Source of the DNA: Stomoxys calcitrans
Lineage: Eukaryota; Arthropoda; Insecta; Diptera; Muscidae
Assembly: GCF_963082655.1 (NCBI RefSeq)
Contig: NC_081553.1
Location: 214,477,961 to 214,541,960, forward strand
DNA: 64,000 nucleotides
Direction: 5' to 3'
This document shows positions 22,775 to 33,734 of this stretch, in pieces; positions within the stretch are counted from its first letter, which is position 1, and the number at the start of each line of letters is the position of its first letter. Under the pieces are notes generated by a model that saw only the letters and a program-made list of their open reading frames with translations, ran no database searches and was not told the origin of the DNA. Both the position numbers and the translations under genes were made by a program.

Positions 22775-23199
22775 ATGCGCCTAGCTTTATCCCTTCGAAA
22801 GTTAGGGTGCTTTCGAGAGATGGACGGACCGACATGGCTAAATCGACTTAGAATATCAAGACGATCAATAATATACATATATATTGGGTTGCCCAAAAAG
22901 TAATTGCGGATTTTTTAAAAGAAAGTAAATGCATTTTTAATAAAACTTATAATGAACTTTAATTAAATATACTTTTTTACAATTTTATCTAAAGCAAGCT
23001 AAAAGTAAAAGCTGATAACTGGCAGAAGAAAGAATGGAATTACAGAGTCACAAGCTGTGAAAAAGTTTGTCAACGCCGACTATATAAAAAATCCGCAATT
23101 AATTTTTGGGCAACCCAATACTTTGTTGGGTGTCAGATGAATATTTCGATGCTTTACAACCGGAATGACGAAATTAGTTTATGATGGAGGGTATAAAAA
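22775..23199 (+). mobile_element. 3' terminal fragment of a Helentron/DINE-1-like element, split by a MITE
   Basis: It retains GCGCCTAGCTTTATCCCTTC, a very short GGACGGACCGACATGGCTA remnant of the GTCY block, CAAGACGATCAATAATATAC, and then, after the MITE, GATGAATATTTCGATGC and ATGATGGAGGGTATAAAA. The array and 5' end are absent. Confidence 0.8.
22884..23118. mobile_element. Mariner-type MITE, 235 bp, inserted in the Helentron-like terminus
   Basis: The termini are TTGGGTTGCCCAAAAAGTAA and its near-perfect inverse ending TTTGGGCAACCCAA, flanked by TA on both sides (22882-22883 and 23119-23120). It matches the MITE at 18452 but has about 34 extra internal bases (TTAATTAAATATACTTTTTT and onward). 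Removing it restores a continuous Helentron terminus (ACATATA|CTTTGTTGGG), so it inserted later. Confidence 0.9.
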
Positions 23200-23377
23200 A
23201 AAACAAATTTAGTGGTCTAGGCCGTAAGTTTTTGTACTGAAGTCTCAAATGGATAATGATTATTGTCGCAACTATCATTGAAGGAATATCCAGTGCTGAA
23301 AATTTTTTCTGATATTTATGCCATGGGTAAGCCGTAGATACTTACCCCTGAGCAAGGGGTTGTTATTGTTGTATATA
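23200..23377 (+). other. Short unassigned spacer
   Basis: Unique AT-rich sequence between two Helentron-like fragments; nothing recognisable. Confidence 0.3.
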
Positions 23378-24068
23378 ATAACAAAACACGTTGTGCAAAA
23401 TTTCATTTCAATCGGATAAGAATTGCGCACTCTAGAGGCTCAAGAAGCCAAGACCCAAGATCGGTTTATATGGCAGCTATATTAGGTTATGAACCGATTT
23501 GAACCATACTTGGCACAGTTGTTGGATATCGTAACAAAATACGTCGTGCAAAATTTCATTCCAATCGGATAAAAATTGCGCCCTCTAGAGGCTCAAGAAG
23601 TCAAGACCCAAGATCGGTTTATATGGCAGCTATATCAGGTTATGGACCGATTTAAACCATACTAGGCACAGTTGTTAGAAGTGATACTAAAATTCTATGT
23701 GCAAAATTTCAGTCAAATCGGATGAGAATTGCGCCCTCTAGAGGCTCAAGAAGTCAAGACCCAAGATCGGTTTATATGGCAGCTATATCAAAACATGGAC
23801 CGATATGGCCCATTTACAATACCAACCGACCTACACTAATAAGAAGTATTTGTGCAAAATTTCAAGCGGCTAGCTTTACTCCTTCGGAAGTTTGAGTGCT
23901 TTCGACAGACAGACGGACGGACAGACGGACGGACATGGCTAGATCGACATAAAATGTCACGACGATCAAGAATATATATAATTTATGGGGTCTCAGACGA
24001 ATATTTCGAGTAGTTACAAACAGAATGACGAAATTAGTATACCCCCCATCTTATGGTGGAGGGTATAA
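23378..24068 (+). mobile_element. Helentron/DINE-1-like element, 5' truncated
   Basis: About three monomers (GGCTCAAGAAGTCAAGACCC, AAGATCGGTTTATATGGCAG) followed by the subterminal block CAAGCGGCTAGCTTTACTCC, a GTCY run ACAGACAGACGGACGGACAG at about 23906-23935, GACGATCAAGAATATATATA and CTTATGGTGGAGGGTATAAA. The palindromic end is missing; the left boundary falls inside a monomer. Confidence 0.85.
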
Positions 24069-25222
24069 ATAAGGAAATGGTGTAACAAAGGAAATGGTGT
24101 AAAAGGAAGCGCAGCGAAGCGGGCCGGGCGCAGCTAGTTTTATATATAAGACCTATGCGCTTCCCTTTAAAGTAAAGATCCTGAAAAGAAAGCTAATTGT
24201 TGAACTATTCAATCAACTTCTACAGATAACTTAATGAACATACCTACCCCCATCCCAGGGTGATGGGTATGCAAAAAAGTGATGACAGCCAGGAAATATA
24301 ATACGAATCAAAAGAAAACGAAACTTTACTTGATTCACACACTCAAACAGAACATTCAACGCCGCACAGATTTTCAAATGTGGGACTGCAATTGAAATTG
24401 GAACTGATGCTCATTTATTTGTTAAGGCAGGGGGATGACTTAGACGAATGCAATGAAATCCCACAGAAAAAAAGAGACATTAAGTGTTGTTCAATAGGCC
24501 TAACAGAAGCTGTATATGGACGGTAGGTGAAAGAGAAGGCTAGAGTTTCAGAACATCATTTTCGAATAATTCGGGAAACATTTTCAAATATAAACAAAGC
24601 ATATGGAAAGATTATAATCGTTTGGTCTAGAAAATTACAATCGTAGGTATACGCTTAACTAACCTTTAGCTAATTTCTTAATTCATTCATTTTAATCCCC
24701 TCTTAAGAAACTCTCAAGAGTTTCTTTTCGCTTTGATCGACATCTCTATTCATTTTATGTGGGTGAGTCTTCCAGTGCAGCTTACACCGGCAACATTCTT
24801 CTTGTTGGTTCCTACACTACTTCTCTTCTGCTGAGTTCATGCCACTGATGATAAAGTTGCAAAGACTACTTACCCGCTGGCCAACAGTTGCTCTGTGCAA
24901 TTAATACCATTTTAGGAAGGTAGGGGAAAGTGAATGCAATTAATCTTCATTAGGGGCATACAGTTGGTTGATATTTTTATTTCGGATTTCGTCTAGATAT
25001 GGGGGCAACATCTTTGCTCAATCTTAAAGAGGGCAATTGTTAGCCGCTTGTGCTCCTTTAAATATAGGAGAATCATTTTGTTGCACTTTTGTCTATGGAT
25101 GGTTTGTCATAGGTTAAAAGTCATTCTGTGTAATCAAATTTGAAGTACATTCAACTATTCGTTGAAGGAAAACCTTATAAAGGGTGATTTTTAAGAGCTA
25201 CAGGAAAGTTAAAAAGAAAAGA
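24069..25222 (+). other. Intronic or intergenic DNA, mostly unique
   Basis: Positions 24105-24140 contain GCGCAGCGAAGCGGGCCGGG followed by CGCAGCTAGTTTTATAT, resembling the degraded phrase near 53195-53230 and in reverse that at 2698, so a small dispersed repeat end is likely. The remaining kilobase shows no repeat, exon or RNA gene. Confidence 0.4.
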
Positions 25223-26700
25223 ACAAGTAAGAGCGTGCTAAGTTCGGCCGGGCCGAATCTTATATACCCTCCACCATGGATCGCATTTGTCGAGTTCTTT
25301 TCCCGGCATCTCTTCTTAGGCAAAAAAGGATATAAGAAAAGAGTTGCTCTGCTATTAAAACGATATCAAGATATGTTCCGGTTCGGACCACAATTAAATT
25401 ATATGTTGGAGACCTGTGTAAAATTTCAGCCAATTCGTATAAGAATTGCGCCCAATGGGGCTCACGAAGTAAAATAGAGAGAACGATTTATATGGGATCT
25501 GTATCGGGCTATAGACCGATTCAGACCATAATAAACACGTTTGTTGATGGTCATGAGAGGATCCATCGTACAAAATTTCAGGCATATCGGATAATAATTG
25601 CGACCTCTAGGGGTCAAGAAGTCAAGATCCCAGATCGGTTTATATGGCAGCTATATCAGGTTATGAACCGATTTGAACCTTATTTGACACAGTTGTTGAA
25701 AGTAAAAATAAAATACGTCATGCAAAATTTCAGCCAAATCGGATAGGAATTGCGCCCTCTAGAAGCTCAAGAAATCAAATCCCCAGATCTGTTTATATGA
25801 CAGCTATATCAGGTTATGAACCGATTTGAACCATACTTCGCACAGTTGTTGGAAGTGATATCAAAACACTATGTGCGAAATTTCAGTCAAATCGAACGAG
25901 AATTGCGCGCTCTAGAGGCTAAAGAAGTCAAGACCCAAGATCGGTTTATATGGCAGCTATATCAGGTCATAGACCGATTAGGACCATACAACTTACAGTT
26001 GTTGGAAGTGATATCAAATACTATTTGCGAAATTTCAGTTAAACCGGACTAGAATTGCGCCCTCTAGGGGCTCAAGAAGTCAAGACCCAAGATCGGTTTA
26101 TATGGCAGCTATTTCAGGTTATAGACCAATTTAAACCATACTTAGCACAGTTGTTGGATATCGTAACAAAATACTTCATGCAAAAATTTATTCAAATCGG
26201 ATAAGAATTGCGTCCTCTAGAGGCTCAAGAAATCAAGACCTAAGATCGGTTTATATGGCAGCTATATTAGGTTATGGACCGATTAAAACCATACTACTCA
26301 CAGTTGTTGGAAGTGATATCAAAACACGTTGTGCAAAATTTCAGTCAAATCGGACAAGAATTGCGCCCTCTAGAGGCTCGAGAAGTCAAGACCCAAGATC
26401 GGTTTATATGGAAGCTATAACAAAACACCAACCGATTTGGCTCATTTACAGTCCCAACCGACCTACACAAATAAGAAGTATTTGTGCAAAATTTCAAGCG
26501 GCTAGCTCTACTCCTTCAAAAGTTAGCGTGCTTTCGACAGACAGACGGACGAACAGACGGACGGACATGGCTAGTTGGACTTAAAATGTCACGACGACCA
26601 AGAATATATAAACTTCGTGGGGTCTTAGACGCATATTTCGAGGTGTTACAATCGGAATGACGAAATTAGTATACCCCCATCCTATGGTGGAGGGTATAAA
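25223..26700 (+). mobile_element. Helentron/DINE-1-like element, full length (CCCTCCACC subfamily)
   Basis: Left end ACAAGTAAGAGCGTGCTAAG, palindrome TTCGGCCGGGCCGAA, then TCTTATATACCCTCCACCAT. About seven monomers of about 153 bp with GATCGGTTTATATGGCAGC and TTGCGCCCTCTAGAGGCTCA. Right end GACAGACAGACGGACGAACA, GACGACCAAGAATATATAAA and CCTATGGTGGAGGGTATAAA. The CCCTCCACCAT and ATGGTGGAGGG motifs form the subterminal inverted pair. A second element begins two bases later. Confidence 0.92.
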
Positions 26701-27190
26701 AACAAGTAAGTGCGTGCTATGTTCGGCCGGTCCGAATTTGAATTTGGGGTTTTAACATAGCTGTCATACAATTTGTATAAACCAAAATCGGTCTATAACC
26801 TGATAGAGCTCCCATATAAATAGATCTCACTATTTAACTTCTTGAGCCCTTACAAGTCTCAATTTGTATCTAATTTGGCAAGAAGCGTTCTGTTATCACT
26901 TTCAACACCTGCGCCAAGTACGGTCCATAACCTGATATAACACCCGTATAAAACGATCTCCCGATTTGACTACAAGCCTCAGTTTTTGTCCGATTTGCCT
27001 GAAGTTTTGCATGTGGTGTTTTGTTATGACTTTCAAGATCTCTGCCAAGTACGGTCCAAATCAGTCTATAACCTGATATGTCTCTTATATATACCGATCT
27101 CGCGATTTGACTTCTTGAGTTCCAAGAGCCGCAATTTTTGTCCGATTTGGCCGAACCGATCTCCCGATTCGACTTTTTGAGCTCTTACAA

Positions 27191-28195
27191 GGTCAGCTAC
27201 AGGAGAGTGATTCTTGACCAGAGAGTAACTTCGAATAGCGCTCAATCTCTGAGCATTCTATTGTTCTGCAGCGGATGGAGACAATCCGCCCTTTGCCAGG
27301 TCGACTGTATGCAAGGATGGGTCCAAATTGGATGGGACCACCGGATTGGGAGCCTTTGTTGAATTCCTTGGAATTAGGGTATCTTATAGGCCTTTTTGAC
27401 TGGTGCAGCGTTTTTTGGGCGGAGGTCTTCGCGGTCTTAAGTCAGGCAGCCTTGAAGGCTCTGGCGTCGGTAAAAAGAGATGAAAAAAAAGCTACTTAGA
27501 ACAATGGGAAAGGCTGTGAGCCTTTATAGGTTCCTTGCCATTACAGTGTGGCGGGCAAGGAATCAGTCGACGAGCTGGCCAGTAATGGATCGCTGATTAT
27601 CACAGATCGTGCTACGGAATCAATCCACCTCCAAGAGAGCTTCTTGGTAGGGCTAACGCTTCTTACAAAGATCGCGCGAGCGAGCCTTGGGTTCAGGATG
27701 TGTTGCACCGTAGCAAATGCGCTGTGGCCGAGAGGTCGCTTATCGTGAGAATGAGGATGGTTAAGGCACTTCGGCCGAGTGACGCTTATTTTGAGAGGTG
27801 GCAAATGCGTTGTGGCCGAGAGGTTGCTTATCCTGAGGATGAGGATGGTTAAGGCGCTGCGGCCGAATGACGCTTATCCTGGGGCAGAGGAAGTATGACT
27901 TTAGATTGCTGATAGGCATCCTGCCTGGTCATTGCAAAGTCAGGTCTTTGGCGTCACACTTGGCGCAGAGAGAGGCAGACATTGGCAGGATGTGCAATGA
28001 CGAGAAGTAGTTGGAACTGTCGAACATCTTTGGTGTCACTGCGTCACTATCGAGTTGAGAAGACACAGGATAATGGTTGAACACCCCTTTTCGTACACGG
28101 ATTCCCTTCGGTTACTTAGTTCTCTTGTCATCCTGGAGTTGTTTAAAGGCCTTTATTGGTTGACTATATCATACACTCGCAGGTGAGAATTTCTT
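27191..28195 (+). pseudogene. 3' fragment of an RNase H-bearing LINE (LOA/I-like), degenerate
   Basis: In shifting frames it reads an RNase H start (GSKLDGTTGLGAFVEFLGI), then VAGNESVDELASNGSL, the second RNase H motif, then a C-terminal stretch LLIGILPGHCKVRSLASHLA and TVEHLWCHCV-like sequence. Such RNase H plus downstream Cys/His sequence is typical of LOA- and I-type LINEs. Stops and frameshifts abolish coding. About 100 bp (27715-27808) is duplicated in tandem with divergence at 27810-27890 (GCGCTGTGGCCGAGAGGTCG and GCGTTGTGGCCGAGAGGTTG). Both ends abut Helentron-like sequence. Confidence 0.75.
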
Positions 28196-28269
28196 CCTAC
28201 ACTAATAAGAAATATTCGTGCAAAATTTCAAGCACCTAGCTTTACTACTTCGAAAGTTAGCGTGCTTTC

Positions 28270-28440
28270 GACAGACGGACGGCCAGACGGACGGACATAC
28301 AGACGGACGTACCGATGGACAGACGGACGGACGTACGGACGGACAGACCGACGTACGGATGGACAGACGGACGGACAGACGAACAGACATACGGACGGAC
28401 GGACAGACGGACGGACGATTAAACAGACGGACATATGGAC
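28270..28440 (+). repeat. Expanded GTCY (GGAC) microsatellite
   Basis: About 170 bp of GGAC/AGAC tetramers with point variants (GTAC, GATGG, CATAC). In sibling elements the same block is only 15-40 bp. The Thr/Asp/Arg-Gly or Ser/Val/Arg-Pro frames on either strand are artefacts. Confidence 0.9.
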
Positions 28441-28599
28441 ATGGCTAGAATAACTTAAAGTGTCATGACGATCAAAAATATATATACCTTATGGGGTCTT
28501 ATGCGCATATTTCACGGTGTTACAAACAGAATGACGAAATTTGTATACCCCCATCCTATGGTGGAGGGTATAAAAACACATATAAATCAGTAAAATGCA

Positions 28600-29345
28600 T
28601 GAAATCTTTATTTGATTCGACAGTACGGTCCATATAATTAAATGTTTGAAGATTATTTCATGCAAATGTGGAACATGACAGCGCCTCTAATGGTCCATGC
28701 GCTAAGTCCAATTTTGGCATACTCCTTCCAACATTTCGGCCGGTATCTCACGAATAAATGCTTCAATTTTGCCTCCAAGGCGTCAATTGAAGCAGGCTTG
28801 CCTGTATGGTCATGAGCTTTAATATAGCTCCACAAAAAATTAGTCTTAAGGCGTTAAATCGTACTATCTAGGCGGCCAATTGACCGGTTCCGAACTCGCC
28901 TCTCAATAACTCCATTGTTAGCTGTGTGGCATATGGCACCGTCTTGTTGAAACCACATGGCATGCAAGTCAAGCTCTTGCATTTTGGTTAACAAAAAAAG
29001 TTGGATATCATCACACGATAGCGCTCACCATTCACAGTTACGTTACGATTCGCATCACCTCTAAAGAAGTACGGTCCAATGATGCCACCAACCCATAAAC
29101 CGCGTCAAACTGTGCCTTTTTCTAGATGTATTGGTAGCTCTTGCAATGCTTCTGGCTGATCTTCCCTCCAAAATCGACAATTCCGCTTATTTACGTGCCC
29201 ATTGAGCCAAAAATGAGTTTCGAAATGAAATGAAAAATGGGTGCTTCAAAGTTTCTTAACAGAGCACGGATTTTGGTAATAAAATTGAATAGTTTGCAAC
29301 CGTTCTTCGATTCATGGTTAAATTATAGACCAAAGTGAAGATGTT
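28600..29345 (-). pseudogene. Tc1/mariner-superfamily transposase remnant
   Basis: Read on the minus strand in broken frames it gives HFWLNGHVNKRNCRFWREDQ near 29150-29210, GLWVGGIIGPYFFRGDANRN near 29050-29100, MWFQQDGAICHTANN near 28935-28985, LKTNFLWSYIKAHDHTGKPA and SIDALEAKLK near 28740-28840, then EIPAEMLEGVCQNWT and the stop region near 28650. These are the order and signatures of a mariner-type DDE transposase, including the second catalytic Asp in QQDGA. Several stops and frameshifts disable it; the N-terminal DNA-binding half is missing and no inverted ends are visible. The two MITEs in this window have mariner-type ends, but I cannot link them to this copy. Confidence 0.75.
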
Positions 29346-29349
29346 CTAC

Positions 29350-29450
29350 GGAGGCCACCGTAGGCATGTCTGCCTATGACGCTGAAAGCCAGGGTTCGAA
29401 TCCTGGCAGGAACATCCGAAACATCAGCGGTGGTTATACCCTCCTAATGC
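29350..29450 (+). mobile_element. tRNA-derived SINE, 5' head only
   Basis: GGAGGCCACCGTAGGCATGT has a deletion through the A box. GCCTATGACGCTGAAAGCCA and B box GGGTTCGAATCCTGG follow, then CAGCGGTGGTTATACCCTCC. It stops at CTCCTAATGC, so the tail is lost. Confidence 0.8.
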
Positions 29451-29529
29451 TTTTCGTTAACTTTGTAAATTGACTAAAAACTCAAATGTGGGGCATGGGA
29501 GGAGATATATGGTAGACATATGTATATAC

Positions 29530-30752
29530 ACGAGCTACTGAGCCTACCCCCGCCTCCAGATAACCTAATGCCACATTCATGATGTGATTAAATCACATTT
29601 TGATGATTAACATAGCCAACGATTTGTACTTGTCCCTCAGTATTATGAGGCACTGAGCCATACGTTTGTCCCAACAGCCTAATCACCTACTCCCACTAAA
29701 TCGCATCTTGGTTCTGCCCTTGTCTCTCCAATATAGGAACCACTGAGCCAAACAATAATGCATTGCTTCAAACTGCCTTCATGCGCGTTTCAGTGACCAA
29801 GTGTCAAGATGACACCTCAAGTAAATCATGTCTCGGTGATATCCCTAGTCAGCATTCTGCCTTGTCCCTCCAACACCGGAGGCAATATCATCGCGTTCGT
29901 CTCAACACTCTTCTTCTCCGTTTCAAAGGCCTAGTTTCACGATCACGCCGTGAGTGAATCACATCTCGATGATAGCCTGTGTCAGCATTCTGATTTGACC
30001 CTTCGACACATGAGAAACGCGTTTTGGTGACTACCCTAGCCAGTTTTATGTCGTTGGCTTTCATGCTCGGAAACCACTGAGCCGCTGAGCCATTGACTTT
30101 TAGTTCGTTTCAACCGCCTTCTTGCGGGTCCCAGTGACCAGAGACAAGATGAGGCCGTGAGTAAATCACGTATCGGTGATAACCCAAGTCAGAATTCTGT
30201 CTTGTCCCTTCGATGCATGAGCCATTAAGCTAAGTGACTCCAAGCTCGTTTCAAATGCTCACTCCCGCATCTCGGGACCAATTCCAAGATCACGTGGTGA
30301 GTGAATCATGTCTCGGTGACTACCCTAGCCATTTTTTTTCTTGGCCTTCCTGCACTGGAACTACTGAGCCAATGACCTTTTGTTTGTTCCAACCACCTTC
30401 TCGCGAGTCCCAGAGACCAAGTGTCAAGATGATGCCGTGAGTGAACCACGTCCGGGTGGTAACCCTTGTCAGCATTCTGCCTTATCCCTAAAATACAGGA
30501 GCCACTAACTACGTGCTTGTCCCAACAACATACTCCCCCGTTTTAGTGACCAAGTGCCACGATCAATCCGTGAGTGAAGCACATCTCAGTGATAGCTCTT
30601 GTTAGCATTCTGACTTGTCCCTTCGACCAATGAGGCACTGAGCCAAGTGACCCCACGTTCGTTTTAAATGTCCATTCTGACGTCTCGGTGAGTTTGTGCG
30701 ACAATAACTCCGTGAGTGAATCATGCCTCGGTGACTACCTTATAAACCTTCG
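29530..30752 (-). repeat. Second locus of the CACGGCGTGATC satellite, inverted
   Basis: Reverse-strand copies of the array at 10281-16030, recognised by TGCCGTGAGTGAACCACGTC, GTCTCGGTGACTACCCTAGC, AGCATTCTGCCTTGTCCCT and CACTGAGCCA with CGTTTCAAC. About nine to ten degenerate units. It lies about 13.5 kb from the first array and in opposite orientation. No gene. Confidence 0.8.
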
Positions 30753-31288
30753 ATCTTTCAATCCTAGTTCTGCTTCAAATCACTAACTCCCTCTCTTAGC
30801 CGCCTTCCCAACATGAACAAAGTGTTCCCCATTTACCACCTCCCAGAATGACATTCCAAAAGGCTCAGCGATTTAAAAAAAAAGACCAACAAAGCGAGAA
30901 AAAAAAAACGATTTAGTTCAATACATTTCCCTTCAATTAACTCACAAAAGGTGTCAAGTTTTATTTGCAATGTTGCCGTGTCACAGTGTTGCGTTGTTCC
31001 TGTTCTGGGCCCTGTTGTTGTGTTCTTTGCGCCAATCTGGGCAATAATGTCAGCCAGCAATTGTCATTGACATACAGCATGTTGCAGTTGTTACAGCTGA
31101 TGTTGTTGCGCTGTATGTCTTGCAATTGTTGCTCAACACTTTTCGAACACAACAAATGGCCAAAGCGGAGACGAATGAAAGGAGCGACAGACAGAGAGAC
31201 ATACACACAACATGGGCTGTTGAGGGTTGCCGGTTTTTGATTATTTTTATCAAATTTTTTAAAAAGAAATTTTTTAATTTTTTTTTTT
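30753..31288 (+). other. Mostly unique DNA with the first copy of a duplicated flank
   Basis: No gene is supported. The stretch 31237-31288 (TTGATTATTTTTATCAAATT, then TTTTAAAAAGAAATTTTTTA) is repeated almost exactly at 32599-32650 and brackets the next element. The AT-rich frames have no family resemblance. Confidence 0.5.
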
Positions 31289-32598
31289 ACCCTCCACCAT
31301 AGGATGGGGGGTATACTAATTTCGTCATTCTGATTGTAACTACTCGAAATATTCGTCTGAGACCCCATAAAGTATATATATTCTTGATCGTCGTGAAATG
31401 TTATGTCGATCTAGCCATGTCCGTCCGTCTGTCCGTCCGTCCGTCCGTCCGTCTGTCTGTCGAAAGCACGCTAACTTCCGAAGGAGTAAAGCTAGCCTCT
31501 TGAAATTTTGCACAAATACTTCTTATTAGTGTAGTATCGGTCCATGTTTTGATATAGCTGCCATATAAACCGATCTTGGGTCTTGACTTCTTGAACCTCT
31601 AGAGTGCGCAATTCTTATCCGATTGGGATGAAATTTTGCACGACGTGTTTCGTTATGACATCCAACAACTGTGCTAAGTATGGTTCAAATCGGTTTATAA
31701 CCTGATATAGCTGCCATATAAACCGATCTTGGGTCTTGACTTTTTAAACCTCTAGAGTGCGCAATTCTGAACCGATTGGAATGAAATTTTTCACGACGTG
31801 TTTTGTTATTATATCCAACAACTGTGCCAAGTATGGTTCAAATCGATCCATAACCTGATATAGCTGCCATATACACCGATCTGGGGTTTTGACTTCTTGA
31901 GCCTCTAGAGTGCGCAATTCTTATCCGATTGGAATGAAATTTTTCACGACGTGTTTTGTTATTATATCCAAAAACTGTGCCAAGTATGGTTCAAATCGGC
32001 CCATAACCTGATATAGCTGCCATATACACCGATCTGGGGTTTTGACTTTTTGAGCCTCTAGAGAGCGCAATTCTTATCCAATTTGAATGAATTTTGGCAC
32101 GTAGTATTTTGTTATGATATCCAACAACTGTGCCAAATATGGTTCAAATCGGTTCATAACCTGATATAGCTGCCATATAAACCGATCTGGGATCTTGACT
32201 TCTTGAGCCTCTAGAAGTCGCAATTATTATCCGATTTGCTTGAAATTTTGTAAGACGGATTCTCTCATGACCATTAACATACGTGTTTATTATGGCCTGA
32301 ATCGGTATATAGCCCGATACAGCTCCCATATAAATCAATCTCTCTATTTTACTTCTTGAGCCCACAAAGGGCGCAATTCTTATTCGAATTGGCTGACATT
32401 TTACACAGGTCTACAACATATAATTTAATTGTGGTCCAAACCAGACCATATCTTGATATCGCTCTTATAGCAGAGCAAATCTTTTCTTATATCCTTTTTT
32501 GCCTAAGAAGAGATGCCGGGAAAAGAACTCGACAAATGCGATCCATGGTGGAGGGTATATAAGATTCGGCCCGGCCGAACTTAGCATGCTTTTACTTG
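31289..32598 (-). mobile_element. Helentron/DINE-1-like element, full length (CCCTCCACC subfamily)
   Basis: Minus orientation. Left TACCCTCCACCATAGGATGG, GTCY run CCGTCCGTCTGTCCGTCCGT at about 31418-31460, TAGTATCGGTCCATG, and about five monomers with TATAGCTGCCATATAAACCG and GCCTCTAGAG(T/G)GCGCAATTC. Right end ATGGTGGAGGGTATATAAGA, TTCGGCCCGGCCGAA, then CTTTTACTTGT. It is bracketed by a direct repeat of about 50 bp of flanking DNA. Confidence 0.92.
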
Positions 32599-32650
32599 TT
32601 GATTATTTTTATCAAATTTTTTAAAAACAAATTTTTTAATTTTTTTTTGT

Positions 32651-33734
32651 ACCCTACACCATAGGATGGGGGGTATACCAATTTCGTCATTCTGTTTGTA
32701 ACTACTCGAAATATTCGTCTGAGACCCCATAAAGTATATATATTCTTGATCGTCGCGACATTTTAAGTCGATCTATGTCCGTCCGTCTGTCCGTCCGTCC
32801 ATCCGTCCGTCCGTCTGTCTGTCGAAAGCACGCTAACTTCCGAAGGAGTAAAGCTAGCCGCTTGGAATTCTACACAAATACTTCTTCTTAGTGAATGTCG
32901 GTTTGTAATGTAAATAGGCCATATCAGTCCATGTTTTGATATAGCTGGCATATAAACCGATCTTGGGTCTTGATTTCTTCAGCCTCTAGAGGGCGCAATT
33001 CTTATCCGATTGGAATGAAATTTTGAATAAAGTGTTTTGTTATTATACCCAACAACTGTGCCAAGTATGGTGCAAATCAGTCCATAACCTGATATAGCAG
33101 TCATATAAACCGATCTAGGGTCTTGAGTTCTTGAGCCTCTAGAGGGCGCAATTTTTATCCGATTGGAATGAAATTTTGCACGACGTGTTTTGTTATAATA
33201 TCCAACAACTGTGCCAAGTATGGTTCTAATCGGTCCATGATCTGATATAGCTGTCATATAAACCGATCTTGGGTCTTGACTTCTTGAGCCTCTAGAGTGC
33301 GAAATTCTTATCCGATTGGGATGAAATTTTGCACGACGTGTTTTGTTATGACATCCAACAACTGTGCCAAGTATGGTTTAAATCGGTCCATAACCTGATA
33401 TAGCTGCCATATAAACCGATCTTGGGGCTTGACTTCTTGAGCCTCTAGAGTGCGCAATTCTTATCCGATTGGAATGAAATTTTGCACGACGTTTTTTGTT
33501 ACGATATCCAACAACTGTGGCAAGTATGGTTCAAATCGGTCCATAACCTGATATAGCTGTCATATAAACCGATCTTGGGTCTTGACTTCTAGAGCCTCTA
33601 GAGTGCGCCATTCTTATCCGATTGGAATGAAATTTCGCACGACGTGTTTTGTCATGATATCCAACAACTATGCCAAGAATGGGTCAAATCGGTCTATAAC
33701 CTGATATAGCTGCCATATAAACCGATCTGGGATC
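32651..33734 (-). mobile_element. Helentron/DINE-1-like element, 5' end replaced by LINE sequence
   Basis: Left end TACCCTACACCATAGGATGG (one change in the usual motif), GTCY block near 32777-32825, and about six monomers. The right end stops inside a monomer at GATCTGGGATC (33724-33734), where LINE sequence begins. The second copy of the duplicated flank lies just to its left. Confidence 0.85.

Larger units (their letters stand above)
26702..28572 (+). mobile_element. Helentron/DINE-1-like element joined head to tail to the previous one, carrying a LINE fragment
   Basis: The left end ACAAGTAAGTGCGTGCTATG with the degraded palindrome TTCGGCCGGTCCGAA begins directly after the 3' end of the preceding copy. 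It lacks the CCCTCCACC motif. Degraded monomers run to 27190, the LINE fragment occupies 27191-28195, and the element resumes at CTACACTAATAAGAAATATT. It ends with a greatly expanded GTCY block (28270-28440) and CCTATGGTGGAGGGTATAAA at 28572. Confidence 0.85.

Noticed and set aside
28202..28453. Open frames rich in Thr/Asp/Gly or Ser/Val/Arg/Pro on both strands
   Set aside because: All come from the GGAC/GTCC microsatellite.
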